Positions 27,921-37,641 are shown, counted from the first letter of the stretch. The stretch is DNA of 64,000 nt from Corynebacterium gallinarum (GCF_014837045.1 NZ_JACSPR010000001.1:510176-574175); one strand, 5' to 3'. Numbers and translations are program-made. Notes: generated by a model not told the origin, from the sequence alone.

Positions 27921-30158
27921 CTAGGCCTGCAGGACGATCTTCCCGCAGCCACGGGCGGCGCGGGACACACAGATCATCATGGTGTCATTGGCTTCCTGCT
28001 CATCGGCGGTGAGGATGGAGTCGCGGTGATCCACGGCGCCTGAGACCACCGGGGTCTCACAGGTACCGCAGGTGCCCTCCTTGCACGAGGAGATGACGCT
28101 GAGACCGACGCGGGCGGCGGCATCGAGGATGGATTCCTCCGCACCGACCGTGACGGTGGTGTCGGAATCAGCGAACTCCACCTCGAAGGGCTCGTCGTCG
28201 TAGTCACGCTCGACCACCTTCGGGGCGAAGCGCTCCAGGCGCAGGCTGTTCTTCGGCCAGTGCGCCGAGCTCGCCTCCACCGCCTGCAGCAGGCCTTCCG
28301 GACCACAGCAGTAGATGAGGGTGGACTCGGGCACCTCGGTGAGCAGACCCTTGAGGTCCGGGTGGCCCAGTTCATCCTGCGGCACGATCTGAACGCGGTC
28401 GCCGTACTGCTCCAGTTCGGAGAGGAAAGCCATGGAGGAACGGGTGCGCCCACCGTAGATGAGCCTCCAGTTCTTGCCGCGACGTTCCGCGCCCTGCACC
28501 ATCGTCAGGATCGGGGTGATGCCGATGCCGCCGGCGATGAATAGGTAGTTGTCCGCCTCCGTGAAGCGGAAGTTGTTGCGGGGCCAGGAGACGGTGATGG
28601 GGGAACCGTCGACAAGCGTGTCGTGGACCGCGACCGACCCGCCGCGGCTGGCGACCTCGCGCAGCACGCCGACGCGGTAGGAGGTGGTGTCGGATGGGTC
28701 ACCGCACAGGGAGTACTGGCGCACAATGTCACCGGGCAGGTGCAGATCGATGTGCGCGCCGGGTTTCCAGGTGGGCAGCTCGCCGCCGTCGGGGTGCACC
28801 AGCGTCAGGGAGACCACGCCGTCGGATTCGGTCGTGCGCTTGTCGACGACCAGCTCCAGCGTCCGCACGGTGGTGCTCTTGGACCGTTCAATATCCTCCA
28901 GGTCCCAGGTGACGTGCAGTGAGCGGCGCGCGGGCAGCAGCGCCATCGGCAGGAAGTCCACCGAATCCGGGTCGGTCACGGTGATCGACGGCAGACGCTC
29001 GAAGAGCACCTGCAGACCGGTCGGTGCCTGGACACGGGCCAGGGGGTTGCCCAGGCACTTGTGGCGGCCGGTGGAAAAGGCCAGGTGGTCCTGGTAATCC
29101 GGGCGGTGGATATCGAACTCGAAGGGACGGTCCACGAAGTTGGGGTCGGTGTTGGCAGAGGTCAGGGACACCTGGATGCGGTCACCCTTCTTGATCTGCG
29201 CGCCACCGATCTCGATGTCCACATTGGACAGACGTGAGGTGAAGGTGGAGGAGTTGCGGCGGCGGATGGTCTCCTCGAACACCCGTGGCCACAGCTCGGC
29301 CTCCATGATCGCCTCCTCCTTGGCCTCCGGATTCTGCTGGAGGAAGAGGATGGCATTCGCCATGGCCTGGGCGGTGGTATCCGTGCCGGCCGCGGCGAAC
29401 TCGGTGAGGTGGATGGCGATCTGATCGGAGCCGAGGATGTACTCCCCCTCGGCATCCTTCTGGGAGGCCATGATGGAGATCAGGTCACGGGCCTCTGATT
29501 CGCGGCGGGACTCGATGAGTTCACGCAGTTCCAGGTTGGCGGTGATATAGCGGTCCCAGACCACCGCGAGCTCCTCTTCCGGCACCGGCTCGTGGGCGGA
29601 GGAGAGGATGCTGAAGAAGTCATCGCGCAGCTGCTTGATGAAGTCGGTGTACTCATAGCCCAACCCCATGTGCGCCATGATGGTCTGGGTGGTCAGCTCA
29701 ATGAGGTACTCCTCGATGAGGTTGGCCTCGCCGCGCTCCTCGAAGGCGTCGATGAGACGGTGGGCGCGGGCCTCGATCTCCGGCTGCAGCTCACGGATGT
29801 CCTCCTCGAGGAATCCCAGCTGCGCCACACCGCGGGCCCTGGTGTGACCCTCCGGGTCGGAGCCGAGCAGGATCCGGGACATCAGTTCCGGGGTGATCAC
29901 ATCCCGGTACTTCTCCGGCACATCCATCTGCGCGGAGTTGGAGGTGGAGGAAAATGACTTCCAGTCGGAGAGCACCTTGATGGCGTCCTCACGTCCGGTG
30001 ACCACCCAGGCGTTCATGAGTGGGTAGAAGAAGGTGGGGTTGTCGTTGCGGAAGGGGTCGATGTACTTCGCCGGATCGAGGAAGTAGGCATCGGACATGG
30101 CGTTGAAGTCATGGGCGACTGGGCACTTGCCCATGGGCGGTGACTGGGTGGAAGTCAT
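27921..30158 (-). CDS. Self-sufficient cytochrome P450-reductase fusion (P450-RhF/CYP116B type)
   Basis: The 745-residue protein joins a P450 to its own electron supply. Residues 1-420 are the P450: oxygen-binding helix A257-G-T-D-T-T262, E296-T-I-R299 and the heme loop FSTGRHKCLG with ligand C368. A short linker leads to a phthalate-dioxygenase-reductase-like part with a flavin domain (RQYSLCG), an NAD(P)H domain (GGIGITP, CGPEG) and a C-terminal [2Fe-2S] ferredoxin (SCKEGTCGTCET, last ligand in MICVSRA). It is somewhat shorter than most CYP116B proteins. It is the last of three minus-strand genes with an esterase and a dehydrogenase. Substrate unknown. Confidence 0.93.
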   Translation of the reverse strand: MTSTQSPPMGKCPVAHDFNAMSDAYFLDPAKYIDPFRNDNPTFFYPLMNAWVVTGREDAIKVLSDWKSFSSTSNSAQMDVPEKYRDVITPELMSRILLGSDPEGHTRARGVAQLGFLEEDIRELQPEIEARAHRLIDAFEERGEANLIEEYLIELTTQTIMAHMGLGYEYTDFIKQLRDDFFSILSSAHEPVPEEELAVVWDRYITANLELRELIESRRESEARDLISIMASQKDAEGEYILGSDQIAIHLTEFAAAGTDTTAQAMANAILFLQQNPEAKEEAIMEAELWPRVFEETIRRRNSSTFTSRLSNVDIEIGGAQIKKGDRIQVSLTSANTDPNFVDRPFEFDIHRPDYQDHLAFSTGRHKCLGNPLARVQAPTGLQVLFERLPSITVTDPDSVDFLPMALLPARRSLHVTWDLEDIERSKSTTVRTLELVVDKRTTESDGVVSLTLVHPDGGELPTWKPGAHIDLHLPGDIVRQYSLCGDPSDTTSYRVGVLREVASRGGSVAVHDTLVDGSPITVSWPRNNFRFTEADNYLFIAGGIGITPILTMVQGAERRGKNWRLIYGGRTRSSMAFLSELEQYGDRVQIVPQDELGHPDLKGLLTEVPESTLIYCCGPEGLLQAVEASSAHWPKNSLRLERFAPKVVERDYDDEPFEVEFADSDTTVTVGAEESILDAAARVGLSVISSCKEGTCGTCETPVVSGAVDHRDSILTADEQEANDTMMICVSRAARGCGKIVLQA

Positions 30159-30199
30159 GGCTGGGGTGTCCTTCTAGGGGAGTTTTCAGGTAGGGAAAC

Positions 30200-30244
30200 A
30201 AGACCCCACCTCAAGGTCTCGGGGGAAACGGTGGGTGGGGTCTT
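30200..30244 (-). promoter_or_regulatory. Hairpin between esterase and P450 genes
   Basis: AAGACCCCACC at 30200-30210 pairs perfectly with GGTGGGGTCTT at 30234-30244. On the minus strand it follows the esterase stop and precedes the P450 start; TGTTTCCC follows. It could partly terminate transcription and lower P450 expression relative to the upstream genes. Confidence 0.5.
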
Positions 30245-30265
30245 GGGTGTGAGGGTGGTGGTTTT

Positions 30266-31420
30266 TTAGACGATCGCTGCGGAGATCATCGTGGAGATGC
30301 GCTGGAAACGCTCGACGTTCTTGGCTTCATCCATGACACCTGCGGACAGGAAGACGAAGGAGACCTGGTTGTCCGGGTCGACCCAGAAGAGGGTGGATCC
30401 GGCACCGTTGTTGCCGAAGGCGTTCGGGGAGGTGAACGGTCCGAAGAAGTTCGGGACCGGGCCGGTTCCGGACAGGATGACCCCGAGGCCGATGTTGCCC
30501 TTCGGCGCTGCCCAGCCCATCTCGGAGTTGACCATGGTGTAGAGGTCGTTCATCATGTCACCGGTCTGGAGGGTGGTGGCCTGCTCAATGATGGCCTTGC
30601 CGATAAGCTGCTCACCATTGACCTCACCCTTGCGGCGCAGCATCTCGACGAACTTGAACACATCATCCACCGTGGTGGTGGCGCCGACCCAGGGCAGTTC
30701 AGCTTCTTCAGTGATGACCTCGTTGAGGCCCTCGATGTCCTCGGGTCGCAGGAATCCGGTGTCAGGGACATAGGCCTTGATCGGGACGGCGCGGTCCTCG
30801 TTCTCCTTCGGCAGACCGAAGTTGGTGTCCTTCATGCCGAGGGGTTCGAAGATGAGCTCGCGGGCCATGTCCTGGAAGCTGTCATAACCGTAGGCGCGAC
30901 GGACCATCTCACCGATGAGTGCGTGGTTGATCGCCGGAGAGTAGTTGACCTGGGTGCCTGGCTCATGGATGACATCAACGGTGCCGATGGCCGTGGCGAT
31001 CTCCGGGAGCTTCACGCAATCCTGGATGGGCATGCCCGGGTTCGGGGTGGCCGGCATGCCGGAGGTGTGGGTGAGCAGGTTCCACAGGTTGATCTTGTCT
31101 TTGCGCATCATGCGGAAGGGATCGGTGCCGAGGAACTCCGGGACGATCTCGACGACGCGGGTGGACAGGGCGAGCTTGCCCTCACCGAGTGCACGGTAGG
31201 CCAGGGCATTGGTGAATGCCTTGGACAGGGAGAGGACGCGGTAGATGTCATCCTGCTTGGAGGGGCGCTCGGTGGCGCGCTCGGAGAAACCGTAGGTTCC
31301 CTGGAGTGCGATCTCACCGTGCTGGGCGATGATGACGTTGACGCCGTCGTAATCGCCGCGCTCGATATCTGCCTGGATGGTCTCTTCGATGCGCTTGAGC
31401 TGTGCTGGGTTCAAAGCCAT
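30266..31420 (-). CDS. Serine hydrolase of the beta-lactamase/esterase family VIII type
   Basis: The 384-residue protein has the S-x-x-K motif SLSKAF near residue 65, with the nucleophilic serine, and the Y-x-x motif VNYSPAINHALIGE near 158 that replaces the Y-x-N of class C beta-lactamases. It lacks an obvious signal peptide, which points to a cytoplasmic esterase or lactonase rather than an antibiotic-degrading enzyme. It lies between the dehydrogenase (48 bases upstream) and the P450 gene. A three-step pathway with hydroxylation, alcohol oxidation and ester or lactone hydrolysis is a plausible inference. Confidence 0.87.
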   Translation of the reverse strand: MALNPAQLKRIEETIQADIERGDYDGVNVIIAQHGEIALQGTYGFSERATERPSKQDDIYRVLSLSKAFTNALAYRALGEGKLALSTRVVEIVPEFLGTDPFRMMRKDKINLWNLLTHTSGMPATPNPGMPIQDCVKLPEIATAIGTVDVIHEPGTQVNYSPAINHALIGEMVRRAYGYDSFQDMARELIFEPLGMKDTNFGLPKENEDRAVPIKAYVPDTGFLRPEDIEGLNEVITEEAELPWVGATTTVDDVFKFVEMLRRKGEVNGEQLIGKAIIEQATTLQTGDMMNDLYTMVNSEMGWAAPKGNIGLGVILSGTGPVPNFFGPFTSPNAFGNNGAGSTLFWVDPDNQVSFVFLSAGVMDEAKNVERFQRISTMISAAIV

Positions 31421-31468
31421 GTTGGTGTGTGTTTCCTTCGGGTTGAAGATGTTTTGTGGTGAGTGTTG

Positions 31469-32299
31469 TTAGGTGAGGTACGCGCCGCCGGACGGGGAGA
31501 AGACCTGTCCGGTGTAGTGGGCGCCGGCGTCGGAGGAGAGGAACACGAGGGTCTGGGCGACCTCTTCGGGTTCCGCCAGACGCTTGAGGGGCTGCAGGGA
31601 GAGCAGTGCCTGGACGTGGTCGTCACCGGACTGGTTCATCATGGCGGTGTTGATGCCCGCCGGGGCCAGGGCGTTGACGCGGATGTTGAACGGTGCCAGC
31701 TCGCCGGCGTTGGAGCGGGTCATACCGACCACCGCTGCCTTGGATGCCGGGTAGTAGGCGGGCATCGGCAGGGAGACCAGACCTGCGATGGAGGCGAAGT
31801 TGGTGATCGCTCCCCCACCGGCGGCCTTGAGCAGGGGCACTGCGGCGCGGGTGGTGTAGAAGGTGCCGTAGAGGTTGATCTTCATGACACGGTCGAAGTC
31901 CTCATCCGGGATCTCACTGAGGAACTCCGGTGCGAAGGGCTCGCCCTTCTTCATGGCCTCGACCATGCGGTGGTTGATGTCATCGACCCACTCCACCGCG
32001 CGACGGGTGGGAACACTCACGCCGGCCGCATTGACCAGGGCGTGCAGCTTGCCGTGGTTCTCGCGGACCTTGTCGAATGCCTCATTGACCGCTGCGGAAT
32101 CGGAGATATCCAGGGCGATGACGGTGACATTGTCCTCAGAACCGAGTTCGCGCTCGAGGTTGTCCTGCGAGATGTCGAGGGCGTAGACATACGCGCCCTG
32201 CTCGAGGAACGCCTTCACCGTGGCCAGGCCCATGCCCGATCCTGCTCCGGTGACCACGGCGACCCTACCGTTGAGTGAACCTGCATTGCTGTGAACCAT
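31469..32299 (-). CDS. Short-chain dehydrogenase/reductase
   Basis: The ATG at 32299 follows GGAGG and gives 276 residues. The nucleotide-binding motif is TGAGSGMG, followed by NAAG, the catalytic serine in NFASIAG and Y-P-A-S-K for the Tyr/Lys pair. The D of VYALDIS after the second strand favours NAD(H). An insertion of about 20 residues after AVEWVDDINHRMVEA is less usual. It is the first gene of the unit with the esterase and the P450 gene and probably oxidises an alcohol. Confidence 0.88.
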   Translation of the reverse strand: MVHSNAGSLNGRVAVVTGAGSGMGLATVKAFLEQGAYVYALDISQDNLERELGSEDNVTVIALDISDSAAVNEAFDKVRENHGKLHALVNAAGVSVPTRRAVEWVDDINHRMVEAMKKGEPFAPEFLSEIPDEDFDRVMKINLYGTFYTTRAAVPLLKAAGGGAITNFASIAGLVSLPMPAYYPASKAAVVGMTRSNAGELAPFNIRVNALAPAGINTAMMNQSGDDHVQALLSLQPLKRLAEPEEVAQTLVFLSSDAGAHYTGQVFSPSGGAYLT

Positions 32300-32971
32300 G
32301 AAACCTCCATCGGTGCGTGTGCTGTGGAACACATTCAACACAATCACTAGACAAGTGTCCAATGGTCTGTGGAAAATGCAGGTGGTGACACTGCAGACGT
32401 ACGCAAATCACCCCAATCTGGGGTTATTGTGAAAAGCATGAACTGACTTGTCCCACATCCGTGCGGTCAAGATACCCCGGCCCCACTACCCCAGGGGCAC
32501 TGACATGCGGCCATCCACCTTGAGCCCAGCCCTGAGTAAACATCCGGTTAATCTGCGCGCGCCGGAGGATAACGGAACCCGGCACCGAGGCTGGGGTGCA
32601 GATGTTACTGTCCTTTCGAGGGGGCGCCGGGACTACTGATGAAGCCCCCGGGGCTGATTCACTACCGAGACAAAGTGCTCTAAAGGTGAGTAACGTTCTG
32701 ACATATTTTGCGATCTTTCACGTTGGCCACACGGCTGGTGAGTGTCCCCGTCCCCCGCGACCAGAACGATAACCGCCATGACAGCAGCCTCACGGCTGAA
32801 CAGACCCCACCCCAGAGCATTGCAAGAAACCCGATTACAGATAATCTCAACAAATATAAACACACGCATAATGCCGTGCTGCACGCAGTTTCGCCCCGAT
32901 ACATGCAGATAAATAGCACAACGCACTCACGGTTATCATGAGCATCAAAGTGAAGTCACCCAGTTGTCTCC
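32300..32971. other. Gap of 672 bases with no convincing gene
   Basis: The left part must hold the promoter of the dehydrogenase-esterase-P450 unit; it contains GACAAGTGTC near 32352-32361. The segment 32790-32940 is AT-rich. Short open frames exist on both strands, but none has a ribosome site together with protein-like composition. Confidence 0.5.
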
Positions 32972-33133
32972 TCAACGGTTACCCGGAGGGGCACTCCTGG
33001 TGAAAGGCATCAGAATCAGAACCACGGAGAGTACCGCGAGTAACCACGCCACATAATGCGGGGCTTCGAGCTGGAAGGCAACAAGAAGCCCAAGCACTGC
33101 GAGCGTTGCGGAAATCTTCTGGCCAAGGGGCAT
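32972..33133 (-). CDS. Small membrane protein (53 residues)
   Basis: A short frame starts at the ATG at 33133 and encodes 53 residues with two hydrophobic stretches, KISATLAVLGLLVAFQL and VAWLLAVLSVVLILMPF, joined by EAPHY, and a polar tail. It lies 40 bases after the 145-residue orphan gene on the same strand, so the two may be cotranscribed. No family is recognised, and it is below the size that most gene callers report. Confidence 0.55.
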   Translation of the reverse strand: MPLGQKISATLAVLGLLVAFQLEAPHYVAWLLAVLSVVLILMPFTRSAPPGNR

Positions 33134-33173
33134 ACGGTCACTCTACTTATGGTCGTGGTCACCCACTGGGGTC

Positions 33174-33611
33174 TCATCCGCCCTGGTGTACCTGTTCCAG
33201 AAATTCCTCCAGCCCGGGGGCCTCCCATCCAACAGGTACTGACCACATCTGGACCCATTCAGGCCTGATTCTCTCCCGTTCATCCTCAAGGAACAGGTGT
33301 GCCATCTCCTGATCCAGCGTAGCCAGAATCAGGGACTGGCCTGGGAACACGAAGGAAATCGGGCCGGGATCGGTGAGTGCACCATGGAACACGAGATGCA
33401 CCGTCTCCCCCTCCGCTGCATCTTGCAGTCCCGGTTCCCGGCTGGTGATCTCCTCCCATTCCAGGAAGTGCTCCTCCAACCTCCCGAGTGATTTTAAGAG
33501 CTTCTTTATGCGCGAGGTACCGCGGAGTAATCCGACGCAGCATTCCACCCCGGTTTCCTTTTCGGATATAAACAGCAAGGTAAGTCGAGGTGAATCCATA
33601 TAACCGACCAC
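33174..33611 (-). CDS. Hypothetical cytoplasmic protein
   Basis: The 145-residue frame (141 if the ATG at 33599 is used) has protein-like composition: many Glu and Leu, regular spacing of hydrophobics, and aromatic clusters such as EWVQMWSVPVGWEAPG near the C terminus. There is no membrane segment, no signal peptide and no motif I recognise. The start is unclear: GTG at 33611 and ATG at 33599 both follow a weak GGAAG. It is followed by a 53-residue membrane protein gene. Confidence 0.55.
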   Translation of the reverse strand: MVGYMDSPRLTLLFISEKETGVECCVGLLRGTSRIKKLLKSLGRLEEHFLEWEEITSREPGLQDAAEGETVHLVFHGALTDPGPISFVFPGQSLILATLDQEMAHLFLEDERERIRPEWVQMWSVPVGWEAPGLEEFLEQVHQGG

Positions 33612-33776
33612 TTCCGTATTGTTGATCTCTCATATCCCTATCCACAACTCACCACCGGAGGAGGAGACCTTCCGTTGAAGTTAACCAGTTATGCGGGCTT
33701 CGGAAAAGCTAAAACCCAAACCCCAGACCTACCCTGGATGACCGGGTACGACTGGGGTTAAGGCGTCGATAAGCGC

Positions 33777-35021
33777 TTAGAGGAAGCGCTTCGGCACCTC
33801 GGGCTCCCCGAGGGAGAGCATGAGGCGGTTGGCCCAGTTGAAGAAGGCGACCGAATTGATCAGGTCGACGATCTGCAGGTCGGTGAACCCGGCGCTGCGG
33901 AGTTGTTCCACAGACTGCTGGTTGAAGGCCATGGGAGTGGCGGTCAGGGCGCGGGCGGCGTCGCGGATGACGTTCCACTGATCGGAACCGAGATCGGCGT
34001 CGACACCGTTGTCAATGAGGGCGTTGACATCATCGAGGCGCTCCGGGGCCTCCTCGACGGAACGGCCGGCGTGCACGGAGGCGCAGTAGACACAGCCGTT
34101 GTACCGGGAGGTAACGGTGGCGGCGATCTCACGCTCGGCGCGCCCCACCCCCTCACCGTCGGTGTTGTAGAAGATATCCAGGTCGGTCAGGGTGCGGGCC
34201 TTCAGCGCCTGGGGGTCGCGGGCGAGCAGACGGAAGTACGGCATGTCGGCGCGCTCAGGCTTGATAAGAGAATCGAGCTGCTCCTCGGTGAGATCTGCCT
34301 TGGCCACCGGCTCCACCCAGGGCTTCCAGCCGAGCGCGTGGTTGACAAACGCCTCGGGGCGGTTGATGTCCTCATACGTGGTGATAGGGAAACCCTTGTC
34401 GGACAGGGTCCACTCGACCTCCGGCACGGCGAGGCGTCCCTTGATCCTGACCTTGATGTCCTCGCCACCCAGGGTGCGCAGACCGTAGGCCACGCGCAGC
34501 TGGAAGGTGAGGAAGCTGATCAGTTGGGACAGTGACACCGTGTCATCCGCACTCCAACCGGCCTCGGAGAGTCGACCGAGCACCTCGGGGCGGGAATCAC
34601 GCGGGTGGAACACCAGCAGATGGGCGTAATCGAAGGCAGCGGCCAGGCGCTCTCCGAGCACCGAGGCGTCGGTGCGCACGGAACCACCCGGCTGGGATTC
34701 GGCGGCCAGGCCCGGCTCACGGTAGGTGCCGTAGGGTCCGGCGGACAGGGTCGCGTCGATGGCGTCAGTGACGGCGTGGGCCAGGGTGGTGGGGGCGTCG
34801 TCGAGAAGCAGATCCGAGTAGAGCTCGACCGCGGGGGTGAACTGGTGCAGGCCTGCCACGTAGGTGGCCACGGCATAACGCTCCCCGAAACTGAAGGTGC
34901 CCGGATTGATGGGCTCGAGGAGTGCCTCGAAGCTCTTCTGGGCGTTGTCGCGCGCCTGGGGACGGTTGTCACGCAGGTGTGGAAGATCGGTGCCGACAAG
35001 CATGTCGATGATGTCTGCCAT
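33777..35021 (-). CDS. Two-domain carboxymuconolactone-decarboxylase/AhpD-like protein
   Basis: The 414-residue protein has an N-terminal CMD-like helical domain (about 1-190) and a C-terminal AhpD-like domain (about 225-414) with the redox motif C-V-Y-C-A-S-V-H in TSRYNGCVYCASVHAGRS. Proteins of this kind (alkylhydroperoxidase-domain and CMD-domain families often found as two neighbouring genes) occur beside peptide-type ABC transporters; here both appear fused. It is the last gene after the ATP-binding subunit, 26 bases downstream. A peroxidase or thiol-redox role is inferred from the C-x-x-C; the substrate is unknown. Confidence 0.8.
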   Translation of the reverse strand: MADIIDMLVGTDLPHLRDNRPQARDNAQKSFEALLEPINPGTFSFGERYAVATYVAGLHQFTPAVELYSDLLLDDAPTTLAHAVTDAIDATLSAGPYGTYREPGLAAESQPGGSVRTDASVLGERLAAAFDYAHLLVFHPRDSRPEVLGRLSEAGWSADDTVSLSQLISFLTFQLRVAYGLRTLGGEDIKVRIKGRLAVPEVEWTLSDKGFPITTYEDINRPEAFVNHALGWKPWVEPVAKADLTEEQLDSLIKPERADMPYFRLLARDPQALKARTLTDLDIFYNTDGEGVGRAEREIAATVTSRYNGCVYCASVHAGRSVEEAPERLDDVNALIDNGVDADLGSDQWNVIRDAARALTATPMAFNQQSVEQLRSAGFTDLQIVDLINSVAFFNWANRLMLSLGEPEVPKRFL

Positions 35022-35047
35022 GAAAATATCTCCTGTTGAACGGCGTG

Positions 35048-36751
35048 TTAGAGGCCGAGGTTGAGGTCACCGCCACGGTACCGGGATCCCGGGATCGCGT
35101 CGATGAGCTGGCGGGTGAAATCGGACTGCGGATTGTTGAACACATCCATCGTAGGACCGTATTCAACCTGTTGTCCCCGGCTCAGAACGGAAACAGTGTC
35201 GGATATCTCACGAACCACCGCGAGATCATGCGAGATGAACACATAGGTCAGCCCCAGTTCCCGCTGCAGATCATCGAGCAGTCGCAGGATCTGCGCCTGG
35301 ACGGTGACATCGAGGGCGGACACCGCCTCATCGAAGACAACGAGCTCGGGTTCCAGGATCATGGCGCGGGCGATGGCCACACGCTGCCGCTGGCCACCGG
35401 AGAGCTCACGTGGGCGACGCGAGGTCATCCTGGGATCCAGTGCCACCAGGTCGAGGTAGTGCTCGACCTTGGCGTTGATCTCCTGTTTGGACAACTTGGT
35501 GAAGTTGCGCAGCGGCTCCCCGATGGTGGCACCGATGGTCTGGCGCGGGTCCAGGGAGGAGTACGGGTTCTGGTAGACCAGCTGCACCTCGCGGCGGAAC
35601 TCCCGACGCTGCGTCTTGTTGAGCGTGGTGGTGTCACGGCCTGCAATGGTAATGGAACCCGAGGTGGGTGTGTTGAACCCGGAGATCGCACGGCCGATGG
35701 TGGTCTTGCCGGAACCGGACTCGCCGACCACCGCGTGGGTGGTTCCGGGCAGGACCTCGAAGGAGACATCGTTGACGGCGACGAAGACCTCGTCCTTGCC
35801 GCGGGCGTATTCCTTGCGGAGGTTGTCCACCACCAGCAGCGGGCCCTTGGCACGGGCCTCAGCGGGGTCGACGGCCGGCACACGTGTGGCGATATCACCG
35901 ATGCTCAGCGATGGCGCATCCGCCAGCAGCTGCCGGGAATACGGGTGCTGGGGGTCGGTGAGGACCGATGCGGCGTGTCCATGTTCGCGGACCTCGCCCT
36001 GCTGCATGACGACGATCTGATCAGCACGGTCACCGGCGACAGCCAGGTCATGGGTGATGAACAGGATGCCCAGACCGAGTTCGGCCTGCATCTCCTCCAG
36101 CAGATCCAGGATGATCTTCTGCACCGTGACATCCAGGGCAGAGGTGGGTTCATCGGCGATGATCAGGTCCGGTTCCAGGGCGATGGCCGCGGCGATCAGT
36201 GCACGCTGTTTCATACCGCCCGAGAGCTCATGCGGGTACTGGTCGTAGCGGACCTCGGGGTTGTCGATACCCACGCGCTCCAGCAGTTCAATAACCCGCT
36301 TCCTGCGCTCCGCCGTGGTTCCGCGACGGTGAATGTCCAGGCCCTCCCCCACCGACGCACCGATCGTCTTGACCGGGTTGAGGGAGTTATTAGGATCCTG
36401 CGGGATCAGACCGATCCTGGTGCCGCGGATCTCCCGCCACTCACGCGGTGTCAGACCCACCAGGGACTTTCCCTGGAAACGGATCTGGCCGGAATCCACC
36501 TCGGCGTTATCGGCCAGCAGACCGATGACAGCCTGCGCGGTGGTGGACTTACCGGAACCGGACTCACCCACGATGGCGGTGATCTGGCCCGGGTGCACGG
36601 TGAGGCTGACGTTGTTCACGGCGTGCACGACACCCTTGGCGGTGCCGTAGGAGACGACCAGGTCCTCGATCTCGAGGAGAGGTTGGGTGGCACCTGCTGG
36701 TTGGCCTGGGGAGCTCGCTGCGGAGTTCGTGGCAGACAGTGGGGTACTCAT
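35048..36751 (-). CDS. ABC transporter ATP-binding protein with two fused ATPase domains (peptide/nickel type)
   Basis: The ATG at 36751 after GAAAGGAGG gives 567 residues. There are two full ATPase domains in tandem, each with Walker A (GESGSGKST near residue 65; GESGSGKTT near 350), a signature motif (LSGGMKQRA; LSGGQRQRV) and Walker B (LIIADEP; LVVFDEA). This is a DppD-DppF fusion. It powers import through the two permeases encoded just upstream. It starts 5 bases after the second permease stop. Confidence 0.92.
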   Translation of the reverse strand: MSTPLSATNSAASSPGQPAGATQPLLEIEDLVVSYGTAKGVVHAVNNVSLTVHPGQITAIVGESGSGKSTTAQAVIGLLADNAEVDSGQIRFQGKSLVGLTPREWREIRGTRIGLIPQDPNNSLNPVKTIGASVGEGLDIHRRGTTAERRKRVIELLERVGIDNPEVRYDQYPHELSGGMKQRALIAAAIALEPDLIIADEPTSALDVTVQKIILDLLEEMQAELGLGILFITHDLAVAGDRADQIVVMQQGEVREHGHAASVLTDPQHPYSRQLLADAPSLSIGDIATRVPAVDPAEARAKGPLLVVDNLRKEYARGKDEVFVAVNDVSFEVLPGTTHAVVGESGSGKTTIGRAISGFNTPTSGSITIAGRDTTTLNKTQRREFRREVQLVYQNPYSSLDPRQTIGATIGEPLRNFTKLSKQEINAKVEHYLDLVALDPRMTSRRPRELSGGQRQRVAIARAMILEPELVVFDEAVSALDVTVQAQILRLLDDLQRELGLTYVFISHDLAVVREISDTVSVLSRGQQVEYGPTMDVFNNPQSDFTRQLIDAIPGSRYRGGDLNLGL

Positions 36752-36756
36752 CAGGG

Positions 36757-37638
36757 TTACGCCTCCTTTCGGATGATGCGGCTGAGGTAGTTGGCGGACA
36801 GGACGACGACGATGATAACCAGACCTGGCAGGACCGTCAGCCACCAGGAGGTGGCCATGTAGTCACGGGCATCGGAGATGAGCAGGCCCCACTCCGGGGT
36901 CGGTGGCGGTGCACCGTAACCGAGGAATCCGAGGATGGACAGCTGCAGGATGGCGGACCCGAACTGCAAGGCGGCCAGGGCCAGCACCGGGGTCAGGGAG
37001 TTCGGCAGGATGTGGCGGAACAGCACCTGCACCTGGGTGCCACCGGAACCGTAGGCGGCCTCGACGAAATCAGAACCCGCGACGGTGATGACCTGGGAGC
37101 GGGCCAGGCGGGCGAAGGTGGCCACGGAGGTCACACCGACCGCGATGGCGGCGTTCATGGTGCCGTATCCCAGCAGGATGATCACCGACAGGGACAGCAG
37201 CAGCGCCGGGATGGACAGCAGGACATCCACAAAACGCATGAGCAGGGTATCCACCCAGCCACGCTGCGAACCGGCCAGCAGGCCGATCAGGGTGCCCACG
37301 ATCAGGCCGACGAGCACCGCGATGAGCGCACCCAGCAGGGTTTCACGCGCACCGTAGACCACGCGGGCGTAGAGGTCACGGCCCACCGAGTCGGTACCGA
37401 ACCAGTGCTCACCACTGGGGGCCAGCAGCGCGGTGGTCTGGGAATCAAACGGGCTCTGGGAGGTGAACAGGCCCGGGATCAGCGCCATGAGAACGGCGAG
37501 GGCCAGCACCACGATGGACAGGATCGCGCCGGGGCGGGTCCACGGGTTGGTGGCAGTGCGACGTTTCCGGGCGACATCGGCGGTACCGGTGCGCGGGTTG
37601 CCGAGCACCAGCTTCTTGGGGATCTGTGCGTTACTCAT
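36757..37638 (-). CDS. ABC transporter permease (DppC type)
   Basis: The 293-residue membrane protein has an N-terminal cytoplasmic segment, then about six membrane helices with the permease loop motif EAAYGSGGTQVQVLFRHILPN, which contacts the ATPase. The short FGTDSVGRDLYARVVYGAR segment is typical of DppC-like subunits. It pairs with the DppB-like protein encoded 3 bases upstream. ATG follows the end of that gene directly. Confidence 0.92.
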   Translation of the reverse strand: MSNAQIPKKLVLGNPRTGTADVARKRRTATNPWTRPGAILSIVVLALAVLMALIPGLFTSQSPFDSQTTALLAPSGEHWFGTDSVGRDLYARVVYGARETLLGALIAVLVGLIVGTLIGLLAGSQRGWVDTLLMRFVDVLLSIPALLLSLSVIILLGYGTMNAAIAVGVTSVATFARLARSQVITVAGSDFVEAAYGSGGTQVQVLFRHILPNSLTPVLALAALQFGSAILQLSILGFLGYGAPPPTPEWGLLISDARDYMATSWWLTVLPGLVIIVVVLSANYLSRIIRKEA

Positions 37639-37641
37639 GGG

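Noticed and set aside
32448..32941. Several 60-100-codon frames in the gap right of the dehydrogenase gene
   Set aside because: No ribosome sites, odd composition (many Cys, Arg or Trp) and mutual overlap on both strands.
35036..36790. 584-codon open frame on the plus strand
   Set aside because: Antisense of the duplicated ABC ATPase gene, which has two complete sets of Walker and signature motifs.
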